Both the position numbers and the translations under genes were made by a program. Shown one piece after another: positions 41,244-49,582 of a stretch of DNA of 49,582 nucleotides. The first letter of the stretch is position 1. Each line of letters begins with the position of its first letter. The notes beneath the pieces were generated by a model, which saw only the letters and a program-made list of their open reading frames with translations, had not been told where the DNA came from and ran no database searches. Origin of the DNA: Streptomyces sp. MBT53 (GTDB lineage: Bacteria > Actinomycetota > Actinomycetes > Streptomycetales > Streptomycetaceae); NCBI RefSeq assembly GCF_016654115.1, contig NZ_JAEQAZ010000052.1, positions 1 through 49,582 of the forward strand, written 5' to 3'.

Positions 41244-44189
41244 ATGGATCTTCGCCCGCAGCTACGACTACGACGCCCCCGGCGCTGGCTCGCCGCCACC
41301 GCCGCCGTAGCCGTGCTCGCCGCCGCCGGCACCTGGACGGCCGTGGCCTCCGACAAACCGCCGGAGGTACACCGCTCCGACCGCACGATGGCAGTCGACG
41401 GCGTGAACCTCGACACCTCGTACTTCACCACCGGCGGCACCGCCCGCCGCCCCGCCGTCCTCCTGGCGCACGGCTTCGGCGGCAGCAAGGACGACGTACG
41501 GAAGCAGGCCGAGGGCCTGGCCAGAGACGGCTACGCGGTACTGACCTGGTCCGCGCGCGGCTTCGGGAAGTCGACCGGCAAGATCGGGCTCAACGACCCG
41601 GACGGCGAGGTCAAGGACGTCTCCAAGCTGATCGACTGGCTGGCGAAGCAGCCGGACGTCCAGCTCGACAAGCCCGGCGACCCGCGCGTGGGCGTGGCGG
41701 GCGGTTCCTACGGGGGAGCGATCTCGCTGCTGGCCGCCGGGTACGACGCCCGCGTGGACGCCATCGCCCCGGCGATCACGTACTGGAACCTCGCCGACGC
41801 CCTGTTCCCGAACGGCGTCTTCAAGAAGCTCTGGGCGAGCATCTTCATCAACTCCGGTGGCGGCTGCGCCAATTTCGAGCCCCAGTTGTGCGCGATGTAC
41901 GACCGGGTCGCCGAGTCGGGCAAGCCGGACGCGGCGGCGCGCGCACTCCTCGATGAGCGCTCCCCGTCCGCCGTCGCCACACACATCAACGTGCCGACCC
42001 TCCTGCTCCAGGGCCAGACCGACTCCCTCTTCCCGCTCGGCCAGGCCGACGCCGCCGCGAAGGCGATCCGCGCCAACGGCGCCCCCGTGGACGTCGACTG
42101 GATCGCGGGCGGCCATGACGGCGGCGACATGGAGACGAGCCGCGTCCAGGCACGCGTGACCTCGTGGTTCGACCGGTACCTGAAGGACGACAAGAACACC
42201 GACACCGGCCCGGCCTTCCGCGTCACCCGCACCGGAGGCGTCGACTCCACCGACGGCGCCGCCCAACTGCGCGGCGCGAGCGGCAGCGCCTACCCCGGCC
42301 TGGAGAGCGACCCGCGCGCGATCGCCCTCACCGGCCGCCGCGAGCAGTCCTTCACCAACCCGGCCGGCGCCAGCCCGCCCGCGATCTCCGCCCTGCCCGG
42401 CCTCGGCAGCGCGGGCGGCCTGTCCCAGCTGTCCTCCCTGGGCGTCGGCATCTCCCTCGACTTCCCCGGCCAGTACGCCGCGTTCGACTCCAAGCCCCTC
42501 ACCCAGGGCCTCCGCATCACCGGATCGCCCACGGTCACCGTCCACGTCAAGTCGACGAGCGACGACGCCGTCCTCTTCGGCAAGGTCTACGACGTCGGCC
42601 CGGGCGGCACCCAACAGGTGCTCCCCTCCCAGCTGGTGACCCCCCTCAGGGTCGAGGGCGCCAAGGCGGGCAAGGACGTCACGATCACCCTCCCGGCCAT
42701 CGACTACGACGTCCAGAGCGGCCACCACCTGCGCCTGGTCCTCGCCTCGACGGACCTCGCGTACTCCTCGCCCACGGCCCCGGCGACGTACACCGTCACC
42801 CTGAAGAGCGACCTCAAGGTGCCGACGGCCCCGGGTGTGACGACCGCGGCGGCGACGCTGCCGTCCTGGGTGTGGTGGTTCCCGCTCGCCGGCGCGGCGC
42901 TCGCACTGGCGCTGCTGCTGACCGGACGCCGCCGCACCTCCGCGACACCCCCCGACCCGGAGCTGGCCGAAGTTCCGCTCCAGATCACCGACTTGAGCAA
43001 GCGGTACGCGAAGTCGGCGGACCGGTACGCGGTCCGGGAGCTGTCCTTCCGCGTGGAGAAGGGCCAGGTGCTCGGCCTGCTGGGTCCGAACGGCGCGGGC
43101 AAGACGACCACCCTGCGCATGCTGATGGGCCTGATCAAACCGGACGACGGCGAGATCAGGGTCTTCGGTCACGCGATCCGCCCGGGCGCCCCGGTGCTGT
43201 CCAGGGTCGGCGCCTTCGTCGAGGGCGCGGGCTTCCTCCCGCACCTCTCCGGCCGCGAGAACCTGGAGCTGTACTGGCAGGCGACGGGACGGCCCCCGGA
43301 GGACGCCCACCTGGAGGAGGCCCTGGAGATCGCGGGCCTCGGGGACGCGCTCGCCCGCGCGGTGCGCACCTACTCCCAGGGCATGCGCCAGCGCCTCGCC
43401 ATCGCCCAGGCCATGCTGGGCCTGCCCGACCTCCTCATCCTCGACGAACCGACCAACGGCCTCGACCCGCCGCAGATCCGCGAGATGCGCGAGGTGATGA
43501 TCCGCTACGCGGAGGCCGGCCGCACGGTCATCGTCTCCAGCCACCTCCTCGCCGAGGTCGAGCAGTCCTGCACCCACCTCGTGGTCATGGACCGCGGCCG
43601 ACTCGTCCAGGCGGGCCCGGTCGCCGAGATCATCGGCTCCGGAGACACCCTCCTTGTCGGCCTGGCCGCCGACATCCCCGACCCGCTGGTCGACAAGATC
43701 GCGGCCCTGCCGGACGTCGAGTCGGTGACCCGCGCGGACGGCGGCCTGCTGTTGCGGCTGGCCTCCGACGACGGTCCGTCCTCCGGTGACCACCCGGTAT
43801 CCGCCGATCAACCGGCCCTCGGCGACCGCCTGGTGTCCGCCGCCTCCCCGGCGGGCGGCGCCGTGGCGGAGGGGGCCGGCGCGGCGCGCGAGGCGCAGGG
43901 CGCCACCACCGCCGAGGCGTCCGGCGTCGCACTCGCCGAGCCGGCCACCTCCGCCACGGCCGACGCCCCCGGCACCGCACTCGACGCGCCGGTGCCCCCG
44001 TCCCTCGCGGAGGACCCGGCGACCCCGTCCACCCCACCGAGCCCCTCCTCGGCGCCCTCCGCTCACGGCTCGCCCACCGCCGCCCGACTCCTCGTCGAAC
44101 TCGTACGACTCGAAGTCCCCGTCTCCTCCGTCGGCCCCCACCGCCGCCTCGAAGACGCCTTCCTCACCCTGATCGGAGGTTCCGCATGA
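41244..44189 (+). CDS. Fusion of CocE/S15-type hydrolase and ABC transporter ATPase
   Basis: A 981-residue protein. A membrane helix at about 15-34 leads into an alpha/beta hydrolase: LLAHGFGGSKDD, nucleophile Ser155 in AGGSYGGA, Asp near 260 in LLQGQTDSLF and His near 291 in AGGHDGG. A beta domain of the X-Pro peptidase C-terminal kind follows. A second helix, WVWWFPLAGAALALALLLTG (about 542-561), returns the chain to the cytoplasm. Then comes an ABC ATPase: Walker A GPNGAGKTT (about 614-622), signature YSQGMRQR, Walker B LLILDEPTNGLD. An Ala/Pro/Ser-rich linker (about 845-945) interrupts the C-terminal part. It overlaps the permease gene by 4 nt. Confidence 0.9.
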   Translation: MDLRPQLRLRRPRRWLAATAAVAVLAAAGTWTAVASDKPPEVHRSDRTMAVDGVNLDTSYFTTGGTARRPAVLLAHGFGGSKDDVRKQAEGLARDGYAVLTWSARGFGKSTGKIGLNDPDGEVKDVSKLIDWLAKQPDVQLDKPGDPRVGVAGGSYGGAISLLAAGYDARVDAIAPAITYWNLADALFPNGVFKKLWASIFINSGGGCANFEPQLCAMYDRVAESGKPDAAARALLDERSPSAVATHINVPTLLLQGQTDSLFPLGQADAAAKAIRANGAPVDVDWIAGGHDGGDMETSRVQARVTSWFDRYLKDDKNTDTGPAFRVTRTGGVDSTDGAAQLRGASGSAYPGLESDPRAIALTGRREQSFTNPAGASPPAISALPGLGSAGGLSQLSSLGVGISLDFPGQYAAFDSKPLTQGLRITGSPTVTVHVKSTSDDAVLFGKVYDVGPGGTQQVLPSQLVTPLRVEGAKAGKDVTITLPAIDYDVQSGHHLRLVLASTDLAYSSPTAPATYTVTLKSDLKVPTAPGVTTAAATLPSWVWWFPLAGAALALALLLTGRRRTSATPPDPELAEVPLQITDLSKRYAKSADRYAVRELSFRVEKGQVLGLLGPNGAGKTTTLRMLMGLIKPDDGEIRVFGHAIRPGAPVLSRVGAFVEGAGFLPHLSGRENLELYWQATGRPPEDAHLEEALEIAGLGDALARAVRTYSQGMRQRLAIAQAMLGLPDLLILDEPTNGLDPPQIREMREVMIRYAEAGRTVIVSSHLLAEVEQSCTHLVVMDRGRLVQAGPVAEIIGSGDTLLVGLAADIPDPLVDKIAALPDVESVTRADGGLLLRLASDDGPSSGDHPVSADQPALGDRLVSAASPAGGAVAEGAGAAREAQGATTAEASGVALAEPATSATADAPGTALDAPVPPSLAEDPATPSTPPSPSSAPSAHGSPTAARLLVELVRLEVPVSSVGPHRRLEDAFLTLIGGSA

Positions 44190-45049
44190 GCACGCTCGCC
44201 GAGCCCGTAGAGGTGGCCTCCGGCTACCGCGCGGGCCGCACACTGCCCCTCCGGGTGGAACTGGTCCGGCAGTTGAAGCGGCGCCGCACCCTGGTCATGG
44301 GCGGCATTCTCGCCGCGCTGCCCTTCATCCTGGTGGCCGCCTTCGCGATCGGCGGCACCCCGGGCGAGCGCAACAGCCAGGTGACCCTGATGGACACGGC
44401 CACCTCGTCGGGCGCCAACTTCGCCGCGGTGAACCTGTTCGTGTCGGCGGGCTTCCTCCTGGTCGTCCCGGTCGCCCTGTTCTGCGGGGACACGGTCGCC
44501 TCGGAGGCCAGCTGGTCGTCCCTGCGCTATCTGCTGGCGGCACCCGTGCCCCGGGCCCGCCTGCTGTGGTCGAAGCTGGTCGTCGGCCTGAGCCTCAGCC
44601 TCGGCGCGATGGTCCTGCTCCCGCTCGTCGCCCTGGCCGTCGGCACCGCCGCCTACGGCTGGGGACCGCTGGAGCTGCCCACCGGCGGCGCGATCGGCTC
44701 GGGCACGGCCGCCCAACGCCTGCTCGTGGTCGTGGCGTACATCTTCGTGTCCCAACTGGTCACCGCCGGGCTCGCGTTCTGGCTCTCGACGAAGACCGAC
44801 GCACCCCTGGGCGCGGTCGGCGGCGCGGTCGGCCTGACCATCGTCGGCAACGTCCTGGACGCCGTCACCGCCCTCGGCCACTGGCGCGACTTCCTGCCCG
44901 CGCACTGGCAGTTCGCCTGGGCGGACGCCGTGCAGCCCCATCCGGAGTGGTCCGGCATGATCCAGGGCACGGCGGTCTCCGTTACGTACGCCATCGTGCT
45001 GTTCGCCCTGGCCTTCCGGGGTTTCGCCCGCAAGGACATCGTGTCGTAG
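44186..45049 (+). CDS. ABC-2 type transporter permease
   Basis: A 287-residue membrane protein with six predicted helices. Features include LRVELVRQLKRRRTLVMGGI, the long first loop with GTPGERNSQVTLMDTATSSG, GDTVASEASWSSLRYLLAAP and VPRARLLWSKLVVGLSLSLG, which are typical of ABC-2 exporters. It ends FALAFRGFARKDIVS. The ATG overlaps the stop of the hydrolase-ATPase fusion by 4 nt, so the two should form one exporter with an attached extracellular hydrolase. The substrate is unknown. Confidence 0.87.
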   Translation: MSTLAEPVEVASGYRAGRTLPLRVELVRQLKRRRTLVMGGILAALPFILVAAFAIGGTPGERNSQVTLMDTATSSGANFAAVNLFVSAGFLLVVPVALFCGDTVASEASWSSLRYLLAAPVPRARLLWSKLVVGLSLSLGAMVLLPLVALAVGTAAYGWGPLELPTGGAIGSGTAAQRLLVVVAYIFVSQLVTAGLAFWLSTKTDAPLGAVGGAVGLTIVGNVLDAVTALGHWRDFLPAHWQFAWADAVQPHPEWSGMIQGTAVSVTYAIVLFALAFRGFARKDIVS

Positions 45050-45196
45050 GTCAACGGAGCATCACCCACCGGTCACGACAGGCCATGATCGCGACCCCTT
45101 CGAGACGCTTCCGCAACTCCCCGTAGCGCACGTTCCCGTCCCCTCCGCCGTCACAGTCGCAGAAGCCGACGTCAACGGACCGAGGGGGCACGGGAG

Positions 45197-46783
45197 ATGG
45201 GAACCGACCAGACCGACCGCACACGACCGGCGCAGGAGTACGCCCGCCACCGCACCCGGCGACCTCGACGCCTGCGCGCCACCCTGCTCGCCCTCACCGC
45301 CGCGGGCGGCCTGCTGCTCACCGGCTGCAGCGCGGGCGGCAGCAGCAACTCCAACAGCGCGGACGGGGCGAACCGGACCGGTTTCCCGGCCCCGGCCCCC
45401 GCCACCACCTCCGGCGGTGACAACAGCAGCGAACAGGACGGCGAACAGACAAGCACCCCCGCCGACAAGATCGCCCCGTCCCCCGACTACCTCTCCACCT
45501 TCGCCCTCGACGTCGACACCGCCTCCTACGGCTACGCCCGCCGCGTCCTGGCCGACGGGCAGCTGCCCGACCCGTCGACGGTCCGCCCCGAGGAGTTCGT
45601 CAACAGCTTCCGGCAGGACTACGAACGCCCCGACGGCAACGGCTTCACGGTCACCGTCGACGGCGCCCGCACCGACAGCGCCAACTGGTCCCTGGTCCGC
45701 GTCGGCCTCGCCACCCGCACAGCCGACGACAACGCCGAACGCCCGCCCGCAGCCCTCACGTTCGTCATCGACGTCTCCGGCTCCATGGCCGAGACGGGCC
45801 GCCTGGACCTCGCGAAGAAGTCCCTCGACGAGATGACGGACCGGCTGCGCGACGACGACTCGGTCGCCCTCGTCACCTTCAGCGACGAGGCCGAGACCGT
45901 CCTCCCGATGACCCGCCTCGACGGCCATCGCGGCACAGTCCACCACGCCGTCGACGAGTTGGAGACCCAGTCCTCGACCAACCTCGGCGCCGGCGTCGCG
46001 ACCGGCTACGCCACCGCCACCGAGGGACTGCGCGAGGGCGCCACCAACCGGGTCGTCCTCATCTCCGACGGCCTCGCCAACACCGGTGACACCAACGCCG
46101 ATTCGATCCTGGAACGCATCTCGAACGAACGCCGCGACCACGGCATCACCCTGTTCGGCGTCGGAGTCGGCAGCGACTACGGCGACGCCCTGATGGAGAA
46201 ACTCGCCGACAAGGGCGACGGCCACACCGCGTACGTCTCGGACGACGCCGACGCCCGCAAGGTCTTCGTCGACCAACTCCCGCAGAACATCGACCTCACC
46301 GCCCGCGACGCCAAGGCCCAGGTCGCCTTCGACCCCGAGACGGTCGCGCAGTTCCGGCTCATCGGCTACGAGGACCGCAAGGTCGCCGACGACGACTTCC
46401 GCAACGACAACGTCGACGGCGGCGAGATCGGCCCCGGCCACACCGTGACCGCCCTCTACGCCGTCCGCACCAGGCCCGGCGCCGACGGCCACCTCGCCAC
46501 GGCCAGTGTCCGCTGGCTCGACCCCGACACCCGTGCCCCGCACGAGGAGTCGGGCCAGCTGGAGACCGACGCCCTGCACGACTCCCTCTCCAGCGCGTCC
46601 CCCCGCTTCCAAGTCACCGCCGTGGCCGCCTACTTCGCCGACTGCCTCCGCTCCGGCGACCTGCCGGGCGACCCGGGCCTCGACGAACTCGCCGACCGCG
46701 CCCACGCGTTGGCGAAACAGACGGAGGACAAGGACGTACAGCAACTCGCCGAGGCGATCGACGAGGCGAGCCGCATGAACTGA
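45197..46783 (+). CDS. von Willebrand factor type A lipoprotein (YfbK-like, DUF3520)
   Basis: A 528-residue lipoprotein. A basic N-terminus and hydrophobic stretch end in the lipobox LLTGC (Cys at about residue 44), followed by a Ser/Asn/Gly-rich linker. A VWA N-terminal region (YLSTFALDVDTASYGYARRV) precedes the VWA domain with the metal-dependent adhesion site DVSGSMAETGRL, later SSTNLGAG and LISDGLANTGDT. The C-terminal DUF3520-like part has IGYEDRKVADDDFRNDNVDG, GEIGPGHTVTALYAV and AAYFADCLR. It should be anchored outside the cell; binding partners are unknown. ATG 45197. Confidence 0.88.
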   Translation: MGTDQTDRTRPAQEYARHRTRRPRRLRATLLALTAAGGLLLTGCSAGGSSNSNSADGANRTGFPAPAPATTSGGDNSSEQDGEQTSTPADKIAPSPDYLSTFALDVDTASYGYARRVLADGQLPDPSTVRPEEFVNSFRQDYERPDGNGFTVTVDGARTDSANWSLVRVGLATRTADDNAERPPAALTFVIDVSGSMAETGRLDLAKKSLDEMTDRLRDDDSVALVTFSDEAETVLPMTRLDGHRGTVHHAVDELETQSSTNLGAGVATGYATATEGLREGATNRVVLISDGLANTGDTNADSILERISNERRDHGITLFGVGVGSDYGDALMEKLADKGDGHTAYVSDDADARKVFVDQLPQNIDLTARDAKAQVAFDPETVAQFRLIGYEDRKVADDDFRNDNVDGGEIGPGHTVTALYAVRTRPGADGHLATASVRWLDPDTRAPHEESGQLETDALHDSLSSASPRFQVTAVAAYFADCLRSGDLPGDPGLDELADRAHALAKQTEDKDVQQLAEAIDEASRMN

Positions 46784-46819
46784 CCCCGACCCAACCGGTA
46801 CTCGATCCCACCGGCCCCA

Positions 46820-46847
46820 TTGACCTTCCCCTACTTGCGAGTAAGTT
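46820..46847 (+). promoter_or_regulatory. Acyl-CoA synthetase promoter with operator in the spacer
   Basis: TTGACC (46820-46825) and TAAGTT (46842-46847) are spaced 16 bp. TACTTGCGAGTA (46832-46843), with inverted TACT/AGTA arms, fills the spacer and touches the -10 box. This is a typical TetR-family repressor position for fatty acid genes; the regulator is not in view. Confidence 0.5.
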
Positions 46848-46890
46848 GACGCCCCAGTCACCGTCTCACCGCCGACCGGGAGCAGCCGAC

Positions 46891-48822
46891 ATGGGCGTAC
46901 GCAAGGACCTGAAGCGGGCGCGGCAACGCACCGACCTGGCGGCCCGCACCCGGGTCGAACTCACCAGGGACGCGCGGGGAGTCGTACGGGAGGCGAGCAC
47001 GCTGCCGCTCGCCTCGCGCCCGACGACCGGCAGCACCGCCGACCTGCCGTTCACCAACGCGGCGGAGGCCCCCGACACCGTGGTCCTCCGCCGTGAGCAG
47101 AACGGCGGCTGGCACCCCGTGACCGCCGCCGCCTTCGCCCGTGAAGTCACCGCCACCGCAAAGGGGTTGATGGCCGCCGGCCTCGAACCGGGCGGCCGGG
47201 TCGCGGTGATGTCCCGCACCCGCTACGAGTGGACGGTCCTCGACTTCGCGATCTGGGCGGCCGGCGGCCGGACCGTGCCGATCTACGCGACCTCGTCCGC
47301 CGAGCAAGTGGAGTGGATCGTCAGGGACTCGGGCACCCGCTTCGTCGTCACGGAGAACAGCGAGAACACCGACACGGTCATGACGGGCACCGCCCGCCAC
47401 CCCCAACACCCGCGCATCTGGCAGCTGGACGCGGGCGCGCTGGCCGAACTCGCCACCCTGGGACGGGACATCACCGACGAGGAGGTCACCAAGCGCCGTA
47501 CCGCGCTCACCCCCGACACGGTCGCGACGATCTGCTACACCTCCGGCACCACCGGCCGCCCCAAGGGCTGTGTCCTCACCCACGCCAACCTGCACGCCGA
47601 GGCCGCCAACACGGTCGAGTTGCTGCACCCCCTTTTCACCGAGGTCACCGGCCAGGTCGCCTCCACGCTCCTCTTCCTCCCGCTCGCGCACATCATGGGC
47701 CGCACCCTGCAGATCGCCTGTCTGATGGCCCGCATCGAGATCGGCCACTGCCCGAGCATCAAGCCCGACGAACTCCGCCCGGCGCTACGGGAGTTCAGGC
47801 CCACGTTCCTGGTCGGGGTGCCATACCTCTTCGAGAAGATCCACGACACCGGCCGCGCGACCGCCGAACGGATGGGCCGCGCCGCCTCCTTCGACCGCGC
47901 CGACCGCGTCGCGGTCCGCTTCGGCAAGGCCTACCTCGACAGGTTCCTCGGCACCGGCAAGGGCCCGAGCCCCGCCCTGTACGCCGCGTGGGCCCTCTAC
48001 GACCTGCTGGTCTACCGCCGTATCCGCAGCGAACTCGGCGGCCGGATGCGGTACGCCATCAGCGGCGGCTCCCCGCTCGACCGCGACCTCAACCTCTTCT
48101 TCGCCGCGGCCGGAATCATCGTCTACGAGGGCTACGGCCTCACCGAGACCACGGCCGCCGCCACCATCGTCCCGCCCCTGCGGCCCCGCCCCGGCACGGT
48201 CGGCCTCCCGGTGCCCGGCACCACGGTCCGCATCGCCGACGACGGCGAGGTGCTCATCAAGGGCGGGGTGGTCTTCGGCGCGTACTGGAACAACCCGGCG
48301 GCCACCGACGCCGTACTGCGGGACGAGTGGTTCGCGACCGGGGACCTCGGGGCGCTCGACGAGGACGGCTATCTCACCATCACCGGCCGCAAAAAGGACA
48401 TCCTCGTCACCAACGGCGGCAAGAACGTCTCGCCCGCCGTCCTGGAGGACCGCCTCCGCAGCCGCGCCCCGGTCGGCCAGTGCCTGGTCGTCGGCGACAA
48501 CCGCCCCTTCGTCGCCGCCCTGATCACCCTCGACCCCGAGGCCCTCGCCCACTGGCTGTCGGTGCGCAAACTCCCCGTGGACACCCCGCTCGCCGAGCTC
48601 GTACGGAACGGGGACCTGCGCGCGGACGTCCAGAAGGCCGTCGACCACGCCAACCAGGCCGTCTCCCGCGCCGAGTCGATCCGCGCCTTCGCCCTGGTCG
48701 AGGGCGAGTTCACCGAGGACAACGGTCTGCTCACCCCGTCCCTGAAAATCAAACGCCATGTGGTGACGGCGGCCTACGCGGACGACATCGAGGCGCTCTA
48801 CGCGAAGCCGAAGCCGACATAG
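46891..48822 (+). CDS. Long-chain fatty acid-CoA ligase (AMP-binding)
   Basis: A 643-residue ANL-superfamily enzyme activating fatty acids to acyl-CoA via acyl-AMP. Motifs: the P-loop-like YTSGTTGRPKGCVLTHANLH, FLPLAHIMGRTLQIACLM, the linker YEGYGLTETTAAAT, WFATGDLGALDEDGYLTITG with the hinge Arg-Lys following (RKKDILVTNGGKNVSPAVLE). A C-terminal catalytic lysine is likely in LTPSLKIKRHVV. It belongs to the FadD15-like class. ATG 46891 has GGGAG 10 nt upstream; an in-frame start at 46846 would lie in the promoter. Confidence 0.93.
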   Translation: MGVRKDLKRARQRTDLAARTRVELTRDARGVVREASTLPLASRPTTGSTADLPFTNAAEAPDTVVLRREQNGGWHPVTAAAFAREVTATAKGLMAAGLEPGGRVAVMSRTRYEWTVLDFAIWAAGGRTVPIYATSSAEQVEWIVRDSGTRFVVTENSENTDTVMTGTARHPQHPRIWQLDAGALAELATLGRDITDEEVTKRRTALTPDTVATICYTSGTTGRPKGCVLTHANLHAEAANTVELLHPLFTEVTGQVASTLLFLPLAHIMGRTLQIACLMARIEIGHCPSIKPDELRPALREFRPTFLVGVPYLFEKIHDTGRATAERMGRAASFDRADRVAVRFGKAYLDRFLGTGKGPSPALYAAWALYDLLVYRRIRSELGGRMRYAISGGSPLDRDLNLFFAAAGIIVYEGYGLTETTAAATIVPPLRPRPGTVGLPVPGTTVRIADDGEVLIKGGVVFGAYWNNPAATDAVLRDEWFATGDLGALDEDGYLTITGRKKDILVTNGGKNVSPAVLEDRLRSRAPVGQCLVVGDNRPFVAALITLDPEALAHWLSVRKLPVDTPLAELVRNGDLRADVQKAVDHANQAVSRAESIRAFALVEGEFTEDNGLLTPSLKIKRHVVTAAYADDIEALYAKPKPT

Positions 48823-48827
48823 CAAGA

Positions 48828-48858
48828 AGCGGGCCGCCGAGGTGCTCGGCGGCCCGCT
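48828..48858. terminator. Bidirectional terminator
   Basis: A 14-bp perfect stem (48828-48841 with 48845-48858) around the loop GTG, between the convergent acyl-CoA ligase and rodlin genes. Confidence 0.85.
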
Positions 48859-48876
48859 CTCGTGGTGCTGGTGGGG

Positions 48877-49287
48877 TCAGCTGCCCACGGCGCCGTTGCC
48901 CGACAGGACCGGGATGTTGTCCAGGATGTGCGACAGCGGCTCGTCGCCCTTGGCCTGGGTGGAGTTCTCGGTGCACTGCTGGTTCTGCGGGGCCGACAGG
49001 ATCGGCACGTCCTGCAGAACGGTGACCGGCACGACGCCGACGATCGAGGCCAGGTTCGCCTTGACCGGCAGGCCGACACAGGGCTTGTTCAGGGTGCCCT
49101 GGACGAGGGAGAGCTGGGGGCTCATGTCGCCCTTGGTCTCCTGGTTGCCGTACTTCTGGACGGCGCCGTTGCCCTGGGTGGTGGTGACGCCGTCGTCGTT
49201 GCCGATCGCCATCGCCGGGGTGGCGACAGCGGCCGTGGCACCGGCGAGGGAGGCGGCAACAGCCGCGGTCGCCCACAGCTTCTTCAT
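48877..49287 (-). CDS. Rodlin (RdlA/RdlB-family surface protein)
   Basis: A 136-residue secreted protein. The signal peptide is MKKLWATAAVAASLAGATAA with cleavage near ATPAMA. The mature sequence has the rodlin hallmarks KGDMSPQLSLVQGTLNKPC, QNQQCTENSTQAKGD, and the end LSHILDNIPVLSGNG, with two conserved cysteines. Rodlins organise chaplin fibrils into the rodlet layer of aerial hyphae and spores. ATG 49287 has AAGGG about 8 nt upstream; a TTG at 49293 is in frame but unlikely. A second rodlin gene lies upstream on the same strand. Confidence 0.93.
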   Translation of the reverse strand: MKKLWATAAVAASLAGATAAVATPAMAIGNDDGVTTTQGNGAVQKYGNQETKGDMSPQLSLVQGTLNKPCVGLPVKANLASIVGVVPVTVLQDVPILSAPQNQQCTENSTQAKGDEPLSHILDNIPVLSGNGAVGS

Positions 49288-49469
49288 GTTCAAACCCTTT
49301 CGGAGGACGGACCCCGTTGCGGAGCCGCGCGATGATCAACTGGGTGACGGCCGGTTTGGTTGCGGCCTTTGCCCTGAATGGAGCAATAAGTCTGTTGGGG
49401 TGACAAGTCGGCTCCCGGACGAGCGGGAGCGTGTCCCCGTGGACGGTCCGCGCCTGCGGAGGCAAGCCA

Positions 49470-49497
49470 ACGGGCCGCCGAGAAGTCGGCGGCCCGT
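49470..49497 (-). terminator. Terminator of the second rodlin gene
   Basis: ACGGGCCGCCGA (49470-49481) pairs with TCGGCGGCCCGT (49486-49497) around GAAG. It lies 16 bp downstream of the second rodlin stop on the minus strand. It closely resembles the terminator at 48828, as expected for a tandem duplication. Confidence 0.8.
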
Positions 49498-49513
49498 GGT
49501 GCGCGTCCGGGGA

Positions 49514-49582
49514 TCAGCTGCCCGCGGAGCCGTTGCCCGACAGGACCGGGATGTTGTCCAGGATGTGCGACAGGGGCTCGTC
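49514..49582 (-). CDS. Second rodlin gene, C-terminal fragment at the window edge
   Basis: The visible 22 codons read DEPLSHILDNIPVLSGNG then SAGS and a stop. The first rodlin ends identically except AVGS for SAGS. The rest lies beyond the window, so completeness cannot be judged. It is on the minus strand like its neighbour, so the pair is tandem. Confidence 0.88.
   Translation of the reverse strand, partial: DEPLSHILDNIPVLSGNGSAGS

Noticed and set aside
41268..44243. 991-codon minus-strand frame opposite the hydrolase-ABC gene
   Set aside because: Shadow frame produced by GC bias; the plus strand shows the hydrolase and ABC motifs in order.
46846..46890. Upstream start for the acyl-CoA ligase
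   Set aside because: It falls within or next to the -10 box; ATG 46891 has a proper ribosome site.

Overview
The window is chromosomal DNA from a Streptomyces-type actinomycete. Supporting signs are the very high GC with strong G/C third-position bias, GTG starts and 4-nt GTGA/ATGA overlaps, two rodlin genes (aerial-hypha surface proteins of Streptomyces), XRE/DUF5753-DUF397 pairs, Streptomyces-type intergenic repeats, and a citrate synthase / copper ATPase / rodlin neighbourhood that, from memory, matches the S. coelicolor core chromosome. I saw no rRNA, tRNA, CRISPR array or insertion sequence.

Region 1 (1-4.6 kb): a LacI-family regulator broken by a 79-bp inverted duplication, then a three-gene operon (Gfo/Idh/MocA dehydrogenase, DUF993 TIM-barrel protein, sugar isomerase/epimerase) behind a LacI-type operator. 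Region 2 (4.7-6.4 kb): a secreted ricin-type lectin, a small secreted protein and a DUF937 protein. Region 3 (6.7-12.6 kb, minus): a ribose operon rbsR-rbsA-rbsCB-rbsK-rbsD in which permease and binding protein are one polypeptide and two operator copies precede rbsR.

Region 4 (12.7-18.6 kb) is accessory. It begins with decayed genes (a methyltransferase with a 1-nt insertion and an XRE/DUF5753 regulator with a 1-nt deletion), followed by an intact DUF397 gene, an intact XRE/DUF5753 regulator, a DUF6879 gene and a small conserved gene. Facing these is a RiPP cluster: an 85-residue precursor with a Thr/Ser-rich then Asp-rich tail, an ATP-grasp peptide maturase, and a protein-isoaspartate-type methyltransferase. 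By analogy with graspetides, the maturase should form side-chain ester or amide links and the methyltransferase an aspartimide. This is the most interesting system in the window.

Region 5 (18.6-33.2 kb) is mostly core: recD2 helicase, citrate synthase, an 885-bp non-coding stretch rich in repeats and hairpins, copA-copZ with a CsoR-like box, a PrsW protease, a cation/proton antiporter, a TetR-MMPL pair with twin operators, an alcohol dehydrogenase, a GNAT acetyltransferase and a small MerR-like DNA-binding protein. Region 6 (33.5-39.5 kb) is a myo-inositol operon iolC-aldolase-(iolB remnant)-iolD-mmsA ending in a strong terminator; the iolB slot holds only a fragment with a triplicated 21-24 bp repeat.

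Region 7 (39.6-49.6 kb): an APC permease; a 981-residue fusion of an extracellular CocE/S15-type hydrolase with a cytoplasmic ABC ATPase, plus its ABC-2 permease; a von Willebrand lipoprotein; a long-chain acyl-CoA synthetase with an operator inside its promoter; and two rodlin genes in tandem, the second cut by the window end.
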